DNA from: Actomonas aquatica
GTDB taxonomy: Bacteria; Verrucomicrobiota; Verrucomicrobiia; Opitutales; Opitutaceae
Assembly (NCBI RefSeq): GCF_019679435.2
Contig: NZ_CP139781.1
Span: 2,914,001 to 2,978,000, forward strand
Length of the DNA stretch: 64,000 nucleotides
Direction of reading: 5' to 3'
Under the pieces are notes generated by a model. It was not told the DNA's origin. It saw nothing but the letters and a program-made list of their open reading frames with translations, and did not search any database. Both the position numbers and the translations under genes were made by a program. This document shows positions 25,801 through 34,412 of the stretch, one piece after another (the first letter of the stretch is position 1; each line of letters starts with the position of its first letter).

Positions 25801-26856
25801 CACGTCGATTGCAAACGTCGCCGTTTCTCCGGTCGCGACAGTGGTCGACTCCGGCAGCGCCAACACCTCCGGTGGCCCCGTCACCTCCACGGTGATGGGA
25901 TCGCCCACCGCCGTGCCTTCGCTATTGCTGACGACCAGATGGTAAACCCCGGCGTCCGCATACGTCACGCCCGTGAGCTCCAACTGACTGGTGATATTGT
26001 CGGGAGTCTCTAAAACCTCCCCGTCCTTATACCATGTGAACTCACTGAACGCGGATGTCGTCACCAGATAATTCAGCCTCACCGAGCGCCCCAGTTCTCC
26101 CACGACCGTTTCGCCGCCCCCGCTGATTTCCGGCGGAATCACCACCGTCAACCATGCCCGTTCGCTCAACTCCCGGCCACCAGGGCCATCCACCTCGACC
26201 CAATATTGCCCACTATCCCAGGGGTAAGCTGGTTCCACATTGAATGTCGCCGCTGTCTCCCCCGTGAGCAGTCTGCCGTTAAAATACCACTGGTAAGACA
26301 CCCAGTAGGGACTATCGACCTCCACCGAGAACGTAGCCGCCTCCCCGCGACGCACGAACACGTCCTGCGGCTGAGTGACGATCAAGGAGACTTCATCTTC
26401 ATTCGTCAGTGCGAACGGCGCGATCGCGACTGAGCGCGGCGTCGGATCTCCCGCCACCTTATAGTGGACCGTGCCCACGAAGTTCTGCGGCCCACTCAGC
26501 GCCGCCGGGTAATTCATCCACATGCGAAACTCAGCCGAGTTTGCCGGAATGGAGGTGTAGGCAAACGAGATCGTGCCGCCGGCTCCCACCGCCGGTTCCT
26601 GTTCCGGGATCGACTCCGCCGCGGTGTAAGCCGTGCTGGAAACATAAGTGAAGCTGGTCGGCAGTTGCACCTCCAGCATCAGCTCGTCCAACGTCAGCCC
26701 CGCGTAGTCCAAATCCCAATACAACGACTGCGTGTTCCCAGCCGGATCATACAGGTAATAGCCCGGCGCCAGCGAGGCGGTAAGCGACTGCGCATGGACC
26801 GCGGTCAACGGTGCCAGCAGGAAAAAGAGGCCGGTAAGCCAACGGGGGTATTTCAT
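22489..26856 (-). CDS. Giant secreted Ig/delta-60-type propeller protein with EF-hand tail
   Basis: A 1455-residue exported protein with signal peptide MKYPRWLTGLFFLLAPLTAVHAQ. An N-terminal beta domain (VQLPTSFTYVSS, then MNYPAALSGPQNFVGTVHY) resembles the one at the start of the 1704-residue protein. Three Ig-like domains follow. A large propeller region is built of repeats such as RLDADGRRDAAFEAP and RLAADGTRDATFAAD, the pattern of delta-60/DUF5122 blades. One more Ig domain (YQWRRNGVEIDGA), the shared beta domain (LLPEGWSFAP) and two EF-hand modules (from about residue 1346) end the protein. The ATG at 26856 begins the signal peptide; an ATG at 26865 is also possible. It starts 30 nt after the upstream giant gene ends, so co-transcription is likely. 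Confidence 0.82.
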   Translation of the reverse strand: MKYPRWLTGLFFLLAPLTAVHAQSLTASLAPGYYLYDPAGNTQSLYWDLDYAGLTLDELMLEVQLPTSFTYVSSTAYTAAESIPEQEPAVGAGGTISFAYTSIPANSAEFRMWMNYPAALSGPQNFVGTVHYKVAGDPTPRSVAIAPFALTNEDEVSLIVTQPQDVFVRRGEAATFSVEVDSPYWVSYQWYFNGRLLTGETAATFNVEPAYPWDSGQYWVEVDGPGGRELSERAWLTVVIPPEISGGGETVVGELGRSVRLNYLVTTSAFSEFTWYKDGEVLETPDNITSQLELTGVTYADAGVYHLVVSNSEGTAVGDPITVEVTGPPEVLALPESTTVATGETATFAIDVIVGGEVSYVWRRNGMAIPGAESATLEIAGASQAHAGSYTVEVFNNGELALVTDPVQLKVEAPLVQGRWRAPQGEEEVLLERGTGFIPHFTPGPNNSVYASGPFDSVDGQRSPNLIRLLSDGKLDTNFQPDISPSGIVNDYAVTGEGQIVVLVQDFGYHQLLRLDADGRRDAAFEAPKLGGSPRCLDLLSNGRIVVGGELELDPESGTSRAAVAFHADGSIDETFEAPFVDMPTRDVVGLRDGGLLVWGDFGSADGQPVQGFMRLAADGTRDATFAADGAFERPPYLPVILQASGGDIILGGPFSTFAGVAVSPLIRLDENGILDEDFAVEFADPGYFGRYASFAPDGSLWVSVDQNSGYPSVVKIESTGAIVHSLSVTADDVGPAVTGLFEIGGGRLWMAPNSPEPSLVLYDLESDALVDLPTPALRTKQVVHTAVPAPDNALLVGGDFDYTSGVFTGPAAKLTDTVVPLGTHQRGRVSALVVQADGSTVVGGAIFPTSDEPGVGGGLVRRLADGRPDPSFANATINTGTSTNPFVYYIFKDWVEYPDGKLTISGGFTHDEGQLRYRSIARYTAEGALDTGFQAGLESGTPYNASLALDEQQRLYFAAQSTTETTPREVVLQRLDDSGNPDTSFPDLGLTGYVNDLTLDNNGRLLLAGDFAIEGEESRRALARYRSIGTLDDVFVLDPRVAGTVTGIEIRHDGYIYAWSTSESLRTDRDDAYLIRLMPDGALDESFVVLGLTSGMTTFGMRDDGRIFVGGWRPFPTGFLQPLEYGLPSIATMPESVQAEAGGSIVLSVEASGGELSYQWRRNGVEIDGATASSYEIAAATTADAGFYDVVITNALGSTISGTAVVAVAAAGADFAVGEQAQVGRGFKQGGQVLVRNVVTYSDTLTSVTWSTLLPEGWSFAPAAVVGAEATATVAPSEGQTDLLEWSWSSVPASPFVLTYGLVPPATAENRLELASLLEVDRGAGSIQSLVTPDPLRVRNRSRLHDADVDGDQALSLSELLRVIELYNTRSGTTRTGRYQIDDETDDGYASDPVGSDPVALARHHSADADADGTVSLSELLRVIELYNTRSGTERTGAYRPTESTDDGFEPGAG

Positions 26857-26886
26857 GGAAAGCATATTGGGTGTTTAAAATCGTGG

Positions 26887-27210
26887 CTAAGGCGCCGGTT
26901 CGTATCCGTCCTCGGAGCCGTCCGCCGACCGATACGCGCCCGTGCGCGCCGTGCCACTGCGCGTATTGTAGAGCTCGATCACCCGCAGCAGTTCACTCAG
27001 GGACAGCATCCCGTTCTGGTCAGTATCCGCAGAATGGTGACGATCAAGAGCCTGCCCCGCCGAAGTATCCGGACCAAACCCGTCTTCGCTATCGGGGTTT
27101 AGATGATAACGACCAGTCCGCGTCGTGCCACTTCTCGTGTTGTAGAGCTCAATAACCCGCAGCAACTCGCTCAGACTCAGGCGCCAGTTGCTATCGGAGT
27201 CGGCGCTATG
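26887..27210 (-). repeat. Tandem EF-hand/dockerin-like tail modules, protein 4
   Basis: Two modules with loops DSDSNWRLSLSE (the most degenerate, Asn at position 5 and no Gly) and DTDQNGMLSLSE. Both retain Asp1, Asp3 and Glu12, and the LLRVIELYNTR helix. The protein ends six residues after the last DGY. Confidence 0.8.
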
Positions 27211-30200
27211 AAACCGTCGTCGAATGGACAAAACCAAGGGATCTGGGGAAGCCAAGACTGCCCCGGGATTCCCGGCACTTAGCGTCTCGATGTAGGCCAC
27301 CAGATCTGTTTGGTAGGGTTCCGCTTCGGGGGCGATCAGGGTGTAAAAGAAGGCGATGCTTTCATCTGGTGGCAGGGTCCACTCCCATTCTGCCAGGGCC
27401 GTGGCACCAACCTCCGGTTTTACGACCGCCGACTCGTCACCGCGACGCCCCCCCAGGGTCCACCCATCGGGTAGCAATACGGTCCAACGCAGCCGCGACA
27501 GACCGGAGGGAAAGGTGACCGTGTTCGCAATCTCCTGCCCCTCACCCGCTAATGGCGAGGCACCTTCAGCACGGTGTTGCGCGTCCACGGATCCACTCGA
27601 ATCGAACAGTGTCAGCTCCGCCGCGAGGCTCGTGGCAGAGCCGAGATCATTGATCGCGACCAAGGTGTAGACCCCTTCATCCGCTTCGCTCACCTCCGTC
27701 AAGGCGAGCGTTGGCATGACTTCGCCCGTCACCGCCACGCCGTCTTTATACCACTGAAGTGCTGGGCGCGGGAGCCCCAGGATCGCGGATTTAAATGCAA
27801 CGTCTGCTCCGGCTTCCACGATCACCGATTCCGGCTGGCGCACAAACTCGGGCCCCTGGGTCTGGTTGGCGTCTTGGGTAAGAGTGAGCGTTTGATCGTT
27901 GATGGTGACATTCGCCACCCGCACCGAATCGGTGTCGTTGTAGTCAATCGTTACCGCAACTTCGGCGCTGCTTACGCCCGCCTCGATCGAGAAACCGAGC
28001 CACGGGGAATCACTAGTGATCGACCAAGCGACATCGGCTTCGAGCCGAAGTGTCACCACATCGCCCGTTGCAGCCACAACGTCTCTCGAAAACGACGCCT
28101 CCAAGGCGAATTGCGACAAACGATTCCCCACAATCGGCGCCGAACGCCGGGTGCTCCCGTCCAACTTCGCAGCCGTAACCCAATAGTGGTAGGCCACTCC
28201 GCCGACCGCACTGGTATCGTAGAAGACCCGTCCCCGCCAATCGGCATGCAACAACGTTGCCGACTCGAAGTTTTCGTCCAACGAACGCCATACCGCATAA
28301 CTCACGTCACCTACGGTCGGCCGCCAGCTCAGACGCACCGCATCCGTCGATTCATCCACCGATGCCTGCGGCTGCGGGGCGACGGTCAGCTCCGCGGGTT
28401 CCCCACCGGCGATATGCACCGGTAGCGGATACTGCTCCTCCCCACCAAATGATAGGATGTTGTGCGTGTTCCACCCCATCCCCCACAAACGGCCAGTATC
28501 GTCGATCAACAGACTTCGGAAATCCCCGGCCATGAATCGGGTCGCCTGAATTCCCAGCACCGTCGGTGGCGTAAATCCACTCCGCCCCGGGCCCAGTAAA
28601 CCAAAGTTCCCACTACCATACCCACCGATGTCTCCGGCTCGGTTCCGGTAGAGCAAGTGTGCTTTTCCGACGGATACGTGGTCGACCTCGGCCACAATCT
28701 TTGACGGCTTCGTGCTCAGCCCTCCTGCGTCGCCCGACGAGAAGAATGGCAACGGAGCCCCTGCCCCCCACAGCTCCCCGTTGGCCTTCACGAAAAAGAC
28801 TTGTTCGCGGCTCAAGGCCACGTTTTGCACCGCCGACGCCAACAAGATCGGCCCATCGCTGTAATCGTCGCTCAACACCTCATTTCCCAGCCGTCCAAAC
28901 TGCTGGGAACCGCCGACCCACAGGTTGCCATCTGGCGTCACGTAAGCGCCGTGATACTGCGACGCCGCAAAATCGATGACGCGTTCGGCCACCACTCGTG
29001 GCTCCGCCAAGGTCACGGCGTCGGCTCCGGCCGCAAAAACATCGTTCCCCACGATCCACAACTGGCCCGCCTCATCCTGATAAAGGACAAAACTGGCACC
29101 GATCTCCATTCGCACCACCCCTTCCGCAATTCGGAAGGGGAGCAACGCGGTGGCGGTGGGTCCGCCCAGCGCCAAATCCTCCGGATCCCGACTCCGCATC
29201 CAGAGCGTGCCATCCGCACGCAGGAAGAGCGCCTCCGAGCCTGACACCTCCACATCCACCACGTCGTCCATGACCTTCACCGGCAGGGCACGTCGCGCCT
29301 GCGTCCCATCACCGAGTTGCCCATTGGCGTTGTCCCCTCTCGCCCAGGCCGCACCGTCTGCAGTCACGTAAAATGCCACCCGGCTACCACTGGCGGCATC
29401 AATCACTGCTCGTAATGGTTCGATCTGCACGGTCGCCGCGAGAGACTCCGTGACTCCGGCCACGTTGGTCGCCACACAACGAAACTGCGCATCGTCCCAT
29501 TCCGCTCCCGGTTCGAAAATCGCCAGCTCCGCCGTCTGAGCTCCAGCAAACCTTTCCCCGTCAACGATATCGCTCCAGGCGGTCTGTGCGGCCTGCTTGA
29601 CCTGCCACTGCAGAGTTGGGGCCGGCACGGCACTTGCCTCGGCCGACAACCATACCTGTCCCCCGGCCTCGGTTTCAACGTCTGCGGGATGAACGACGAA
29701 CGACGGTAGCTGCACTTCGGTGAAGCCAACATCCACCACACTGAAAGGCCCCCCACCCGCCTGATTCACCCCCCGGACCCAATAGTAATACTCCTCCGTC
29801 CCCACCGCCGAGGAATCAAAGGTCATCATTCCGGAAACGCGATCGACGACCAACTCGGCAGTCGCCACGTCGTCGGACTCGCTGCGCCAAATTTGGTAAT
29901 AGGTCGCCCCCACACAGCCCCCCCAAGCAAGACGAACCCAAGCTTCATGTTCACCCTTCGATGCGACAAAATCGCTTGGCGCGGTGGGCAGCGTGATCGG
30001 TCCTTCCGAGACCAGCACCGGCACCAGACTGTCCGCCCGCTCCCCATTCCCAAAGGGGGCCGCCAAACCACGCCCCATCGCCCACACGCTACCATCCGTC
30101 TTGGCGAAAACGCTTATTTCATCACCGGCCGATATCGTCCAGACACCATCAGCTACCTTGACCGGCTGGGAGCGAAACTCCGTTGTGCCGTCGCCCAGTT

Positions 30201-32505
30201 GGCCATACTGATTCTCCCCCTCCGCCCAAAGCTCCCCGTCAGCGGTCAGGAAAAGCGCGTGAAACGAGCCGCCATCCACTGCCACCACGTTCTGCAGCGC
30301 CACGCTACCTAGACTGACGGAGACGGAGCTCCCACTGCCCACGGTGCGCACATACCCCGCGGTGCCATCACCGCGCACGAACACCGCCTTATTGGACATT
30401 CTGGATACCGCGATCACGTCCGTTGAAACCCGCACCGATCGGGAGAACCAGTCGCCCTGCCGCCACAAAGTCCGGTTCGCATCGATCACATAGAGCTCAT
30501 CTGCGATCGCCAAATCCTGCAGACCCGACGAGACCTCTTGGGCGCCATAACTCAAGCTGTGGGAATAGAGCCGTCCGTCTCGCTCAATGTAATAAAGGTA
30601 GGAAGCATGAGTATCGGCCACCGCCACATCCGCTGAGATGGTCCTGAGATAGGGCGCATTGCTTTCTCTCGTATCCACCAATTCACCACTGCTGAAAAGG
30701 ATCAGAGAGATCCCCCGTCGCGCGACGATCTGCGCAACGTCTTCCCAGAGGGGCACGGGGTCGATCACAGCCCCGTTCATTCCTTGGGCTGCGCCGAGCG
30801 AGTGGGATACATTTATGCCAGCCCCCATGACCCAACCGCTTGAGCGCAAGTGCAGTGAATGCTCGACACCCGCAGCTACCCGCACGACCCCGGTGGTCAC
30901 GGCCGGCAGCACGCGCACATTCACCCAATCCGAATACTTTGTCCCCAGACCACCGGTCACCCCCAGCCGATAGAGGCCGTTGTCGCCGACCGTGACGTTT
31001 TCAATGCGCAGGGTGGGTAAATCCGCCCCCGGGATAGGACCGCTAAGACGATGCCATTGATAGGTTAGACGGGTTTCGCCTGTGATCGTAGCGGTTATCT
31101 CCAGCGTGTCGCCTTCGAGCAGATCAATCACCGAGGGTAAGTCGCTGATCTGCGGAACACTCGCAATCATCTGCACCGACACGTCCTGAGAGTAGATGGT
31201 ATCCAGCTCATTAGAAACCCTCAGACGGTAACGGGGAAAGGGATCCGTCGCCGCTTCGCCGGTAAGCGTGAGGGACGCCGTTTGCGTCCCAACATACTGC
31301 TCACTTTCCACCAGATCCGACCACCCGGCTCGGTTACGCATCATCCATTGGAGATGGAGCGGCGCTTGCCCCGCAACTTCCGCCGTAAACGTGGCATCGT
31401 CCAGATAGTAGATATGAGCATTCCGGGGCTGCGAAAGAATCCGAGGGATTCCAGCCCGGATGACTTCGCCAAAATTCAACCGGATACGTCCCTCCACCCC
31501 GTCGAAACCATCCACCGCGATAGCGTAGGTTTCTCCTGCAGACACCTCCAAGATCAACTCGCTGGTCCGGATTTCACCCGCCACCACATCCTCGCTGCTT
31601 GCGACCCACTGCAACTGGTTCACCGAACCTCCCGTGTAAACAGCTAGGATAGTGTCAAAATTGCTGCCCTGCGTGTTGATCAACACACTGCCGTCGACGG
31701 GCGCGACCCACGTCCACCAAACCGATTTCCCGCCCGTGACGCCGGCGTGAAGGGGCTCACCGGCCTCAAGCGAGGCTCCGATGTTGGTCCCGTCCACCGA
31801 AAAGCCGGTGAGCTCCGAGTGGTCCAGCGCCTCCGCTTGAGCAAAATCGTCATTCGCCGCCGAAAACCCCGGCGCTCCGTAGAGCCACTGCGCTCCGGCA
31901 ATATCATCGGGCTGCAACCCATCCAGATCTGACACCACGGAATTCATCAACGCCGTCACCGACTGCGGTGGTTGGGCTTGATCGGGATGCAGCAGACCCA
32001 AGGTATGCCCCAGTTCATGTAGCGCCACCCGCCGCATGTCTTCCCGCCCTTCCTGCAGCGGTCCGCGATAGGAATCCCACGTCCACGCCGTGTTAAAAAT
32101 GAGATCCGACTCCACGCGATCATCCCCTTCATCACGCGAGATGGTGACGGCCAACGTGTAAGGACCAAACTCACTGCCACTGATGGTGTCAGACTGAATG
32201 ATCTCGTTGGTGTTGTTGTCGTAGACCTGCGGCCCGGGAGACACCACCTCGGCCGAAAACTGCACCTGCCCCAAATATCCATTCCATATCTCCATCGACT
32301 CGGTGATGACGGCACTGGGCGTGGCCCCGTCGGAGAAGACCGGCGAGGTCGGCATCATGACTTGCATGTGAATCGTGCCGGGTCGCCAAGCCGCACGGTA
32401 AACTCCGTCGTCATCCACCGCATCGATGTGGTAGCCCCACAAGGTTGCGACAGCACCAATCAGGAATAAAAAAGCCGCCAATCTCGGCAGCGCCCTCTTC
32501 CTCAC
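26887..32505 (-). CDS. Giant secreted matrixin-like protease with RCC1/Ig domains and EF-hand tail
   Basis: A 1872-residue protein starting at GTG 32505, which overlaps the upstream stop as GTGA; a purine-rich AAGAAGGG lies before it. After an export signal (residues 1-24) comes a matrixin-type zinc protease domain with HELGHTLGLLH (His163, Glu164, His167, His173) and Met-turn candidate TALMNSVV. A PPC-like domain follows (SNFDTILAVYTGG), then Ig domains, RCC1-like repeats (DGELWAEGENQYGQLGDG), Fn3-like segments, more RCC1 repeats, a BACON-like strand set (WLGFSIEAGVSSAEV), a further Ig domain, the shared beta domain (LLPDGWTLG) and two EF-hand modules. Its protease domain differs from that of the other metzincin-like giant, so the two were probably assembled separately. 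Secreted or surface role inferred. Confidence 0.85.
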   Translation of the reverse strand: MRKRALPRLAAFLFLIGAVATLWGYHIDAVDDDGVYRAAWRPGTIHMQVMMPTSPVFSDGATPSAVITESMEIWNGYLGQVQFSAEVVSPGPQVYDNNTNEIIQSDTISGSEFGPYTLAVTISRDEGDDRVESDLIFNTAWTWDSYRGPLQEGREDMRRVALHELGHTLGLLHPDQAQPPQSVTALMNSVVSDLDGLQPDDIAGAQWLYGAPGFSAANDDFAQAEALDHSELTGFSVDGTNIGASLEAGEPLHAGVTGGKSVWWTWVAPVDGSVLINTQGSNFDTILAVYTGGSVNQLQWVASSEDVVAGEIRTSELILEVSAGETYAIAVDGFDGVEGRIRLNFGEVIRAGIPRILSQPRNAHIYYLDDATFTAEVAGQAPLHLQWMMRNRAGWSDLVESEQYVGTQTASLTLTGEAATDPFPRYRLRVSNELDTIYSQDVSVQMIASVPQISDLPSVIDLLEGDTLEITATITGETRLTYQWHRLSGPIPGADLPTLRIENVTVGDNGLYRLGVTGGLGTKYSDWVNVRVLPAVTTGVVRVAAGVEHSLHLRSSGWVMGAGINVSHSLGAAQGMNGAVIDPVPLWEDVAQIVARRGISLILFSSGELVDTRESNAPYLRTISADVAVADTHASYLYYIERDGRLYSHSLSYGAQEVSSGLQDLAIADELYVIDANRTLWRQGDWFSRSVRVSTDVIAVSRMSNKAVFVRGDGTAGYVRTVGSGSSVSVSLGSVALQNVVAVDGGSFHALFLTADGELWAEGENQYGQLGDGTTEFRSQPVKVADGVWTISAGDEISVFAKTDGSVWAMGRGLAAPFGNGERADSLVPVLVSEGPITLPTAPSDFVASKGEHEAWVRLAWGGCVGATYYQIWRSESDDVATAELVVDRVSGMMTFDSSAVGTEEYYYWVRGVNQAGGGPFSVVDVGFTEVQLPSFVVHPADVETEAGGQVWLSAEASAVPAPTLQWQVKQAAQTAWSDIVDGERFAGAQTAELAIFEPGAEWDDAQFRCVATNVAGVTESLAATVQIEPLRAVIDAASGSRVAFYVTADGAAWARGDNANGQLGDGTQARRALPVKVMDDVVDVEVSGSEALFLRADGTLWMRSRDPEDLALGGPTATALLPFRIAEGVVRMEIGASFVLYQDEAGQLWIVGNDVFAAGADAVTLAEPRVVAERVIDFAASQYHGAYVTPDGNLWVGGSQQFGRLGNEVLSDDYSDGPILLASAVQNVALSREQVFFVKANGELWGAGAPLPFFSSGDAGGLSTKPSKIVAEVDHVSVGKAHLLYRNRAGDIGGYGSGNFGLLGPGRSGFTPPTVLGIQATRFMAGDFRSLLIDDTGRLWGMGWNTHNILSFGGEEQYPLPVHIAGGEPAELTVAPQPQASVDESTDAVRLSWRPTVGDVSYAVWRSLDENFESATLLHADWRGRVFYDTSAVGGVAYHYWVTAAKLDGSTRRSAPIVGNRLSQFALEASFSRDVVAATGDVVTLRLEADVAWSITSDSPWLGFSIEAGVSSAEVAVTIDYNDTDSVRVANVTINDQTLTLTQDANQTQGPEFVRQPESVIVEAGADVAFKSAILGLPRPALQWYKDGVAVTGEVMPTLALTEVSEADEGVYTLVAINDLGSATSLAAELTLFDSSGSVDAQHRAEGASPLAGEGQEIANTVTFPSGLSRLRWTVLLPDGWTLGGRRGDESAVVKPEVGATALAEWEWTLPPDESIAFFYTLIAPEAEPYQTDLVAYIETLSAGNPGAVLASPDPLVLSIRRRFHSADSDSNWRLSLSELLRVIELYNTRSGTTRTGRYHLNPDSEDGFGPDTSAGQALDRHHSADTDQNGMLSLSELLRVIELYNTRSGTARTGAYRSADGSEDGYEPAP

Positions 32506-33140
32506 GGTGTGCCCTTCTTTGCGTTGCTCCGGATTTGCTCCTGAAACTGTTGCAACGTCAGCGGCGGTAAGGCGGCGGCCAGATCTTCCCGCTCGCCGGT
32601 CACATGTCCCATCGGTTTGGCTACATCCTTCGTGCTGCGCAGGAGCTCACCATTCGCCCGAGCCACCATGGCCTCCCCCTGATCCCCGTGCCGAACGATT
32701 GGATACATGCCGTGCATCATCGCAACCAGCGGAAAAAACTGCCGCTCATTCCCTCGCACAAACAAGATATACTCTCCTCCTATTTGCAGCTCCGGCATGC
32801 CTTCAATACGGACGCGTTTACCTCCCACTCGTCCTCCGAGCGTTCGCAAAACCAACGGTTCTGGCGGAGCTCCACTCAAGACCTCCTCCACCTCCAAAGT
32901 GAAGTAAGTGAAGATCTGTCGCTGGCCATCGCCCCCCTCCCACACGCTCTCACCGTCAGTGACCTTGGCGCGCACCACATAGTCTGCCGCATTCACTAAT
33001 TCCTCGAAGGGCGGCGGTCGCACTTCCACCGCTTGTCCGGAAGGCACCGCAACCAGAAGACCGCCCCAACACAGGATAGACATCAGCCAGAAGGAAATAC
33101 CTCGGGCTACAGGCCGAAAAAATAACACGCAAAAAATCAT
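32502..33140 (-). CDS. Small exported protein coupled to the matrixin-like protease gene
   Basis: A 212-residue protein. A hydrophobic N-terminus (ISFWLMSILCWGGLLVAVPSGQA) acts as a signal peptide. The mature part reads FEELVNAADYVVRAKVTDGESVWEGG, then IFTYFTLEVEEVLSG, VLRTLGGRVGGKRVRIEGMP and GEYILFVRGNER, a beta-rich pattern that I recall seeing next to secreted proteases, though I cannot name a function. It lacks Cys pairs and catalytic motifs. Its stop overlaps the GTG start of the giant protease, so the two are translationally coupled. It might be a chaperone, inhibitor or co-secreted partner; that is inference. The start is ATG 33140; a GTG at 33143 is adjacent. Confidence 0.7.
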   Translation of the reverse strand: MIFCVLFFRPVARGISFWLMSILCWGGLLVAVPSGQAVEVRPPPFEELVNAADYVVRAKVTDGESVWEGGDGQRQIFTYFTLEVEEVLSGAPPEPLVLRTLGGRVGGKRVRIEGMPELQIGGEYILFVRGNERQFFPLVAMMHGMYPIVRHGDQGEAMVARANGELLRSTKDVAKPMGHVTGEREDLAAALPPLTLQQFQEQIRSNAKKGTP

Positions 33141-33263
33141 CACAGGGATAGTGGAGATGCCCTGCCTCCCCGCCGGCCAGTGCGGAAAACAGGCGGTGGA
33201 GTCTCGAACGAGAACCGAGATTCAAACAAGCCTTCTTAATCGAAAACTCCGTTCATTCCGACC

Positions 33264-33935
33264 TCACCTCCACGTAACGATCTGCCCAATAGTTTTTTTG
33301 CCAATCGATGGCACCCGTGCGCCTTCCGCTGGGTGACCGACCACGAGGAGCAGAAACGGTTTCTCCGTCGCCGGTCGTTGCAGGATCTCATTGAGAAATC
33401 CCATCGGACTCGGCGTGTGCGTGAGCGTCGCCAGACCCGCTTCGTGCAACGCCGCAATCAACATGCCCGTCGCGATGCCGACCGACTCCTTAGGGTAATA
33501 GGTCTGCCGCCGCTCTCCCGTCGCCGGATCCTCAAACGCATTCACCGCAAAGATCGCGATCAACCATGGCGCGGTCTCCAAGAACGGTTTCTCCGCATTC
33601 GTGCCGAGCGGCGCCAGGGTGCGCTTCCACTCCGCACTCGCCCGCCGCTCGTAAAACTCCCGTTCCTCCGCCTCCGCCGCCTCCCGAATCCGCCGCTTCA
33701 CCGTCACGTCGTTCACCGCCACAAAATGCCATGGCTGCAGGTTTGCCCCGCTGGGCGCTGTGCCCGCTGTTTGGATACAGGCTTCGATCACCGCTCGCGG
33801 CACCGGATCAGCGGAAAACTCCCGCACTGTGCGCCGCGTGCGCAGGCGTTCGTAAGTCGCCTGCGCCACCGTCACCATCGCCGCATCGCTGCGACGTTCC
33901 CACGCCAAAGGCTCCATCGACGTCTTGCTGTCCAT
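33264..33935 (-). CDS. Nitroreductase-family flavoprotein, iodotyrosine-deiodinase-like
   Basis: A 223-residue FMN-dependent protein. The region [15 protein letters not shown] followed by [19 protein letters not shown] is close to the FMN-binding core of the iodotyrosine deiodinase group of the nitroreductase fold. [33 protein letters not shown] carries the other cofactor-proximal strand, and [10 protein letters not shown] the C-terminal part. Reaction and substrate are not known for this bacterial protein; reductive dehalogenation or nitroreduction is possible. ATG 33935 is chosen because upstream sequence overlaps the EF-hand gene and is not family-like. It lies 40 nt after that gene and may belong to its operon. 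Confidence 0.82.
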   Translation of the reverse strand: MDSKTSMEPLAWERRSDAAMVTVAQATYERLRTRRTVREFSADPVPRAVIEACIQTAGTAPSGANLQPWHFVAVNDVTVKRRIREAAEAEEREFYERRASAEWKRTLAPLGTNAEKPFLETAPWLIAIFAVNAFEDPATGERRQTYYPKESVGIATGMLIAALHEAGLATLTHTPSPMGFLNEILQRPATEKPFLLLVVGHPAEGARVPSIGKKTIGQIVTWR

Positions 33936-33975
33936 GGAGCCACTTTGGCCGAACCGACCGAGCGTGTCGGTCCAT

Positions 33976-34353
33976 TTATCGATGCCGTGGTGGACGCGGC
34001 GGTGGCAGCACCGCCATGAGTTCTTCCTCAACCAAAAGGCCGTCGTGATCGGTATCGAGCCCCTGCAGGACGGAGGGAGCCGCCGCGATCTCGACCGCCG
34101 ACAGGATGCCATCACCATCGGCATCAAAGACCAACATCAGCGGGTGCCCGCGGTGCGGCGGGGGCGGCGGGGGCGGCGGCATATCCCGAACATCCGGAGC
34201 AAAGTCCCCCGCCGATTCCGGCGAGGGCGGAGGCGGCCCCGGCGTGCGAGGTTCAGCCACCAGCCAAGTGGTGGTTGCCACGAGCCCCAAAAGGAGCGCG
34301 ACGGTGCAAAAACGGATCAGGTGAAGAGAACGATTTCGGAGAAGAGCAGACAT
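33976..34353 (-). CDS. Small exported EF-hand protein
   Basis: A 125-residue protein with an N-terminal hydrophobic signal ([22 protein letters not shown]), a Pro-rich middle and two EF-hand loops, [12 protein letters not shown] and [12 protein letters not shown], with acidic residues at positions 1, 3, 5 and 12. It lies 59 nt downstream of the sensor kinase gene, in the same direction. A periplasmic calcium-binding or stress-sensing partner of the two-component system is plausible but not shown. Its EF-hands are of a different type from the tail modules of the giant proteins, since they lack the LLRVIELYN helix. Confidence 0.75.
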   Translation of the reverse strand: MSALLRNRSLHLIRFCTVALLLGLVATTTWLVAEPRTPGPPPPSPESAGDFAPDVRDMPPPPPPPPHRGHPLMLVFDADGDGILSAVEIAAAPSVLQGLDTDHDGLLVEEELMAVLPPPRPPRHR

Positions 34354-34412
34354 AGCGCCCCCACTCTCCCACGTCTGCGTTAACGCCGTATGAAGCCGGG
34401 TAACTCTTTTTG

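Noticed and set aside
11874..33140. Type IX secretion C-terminal domains on the giant proteins
   Set aside because: The tails are EF-hand modules with LLRVIELYN, not the T9SS beta-sandwich with its Gly/Lys-rich ending, and no por genes lie in the window.
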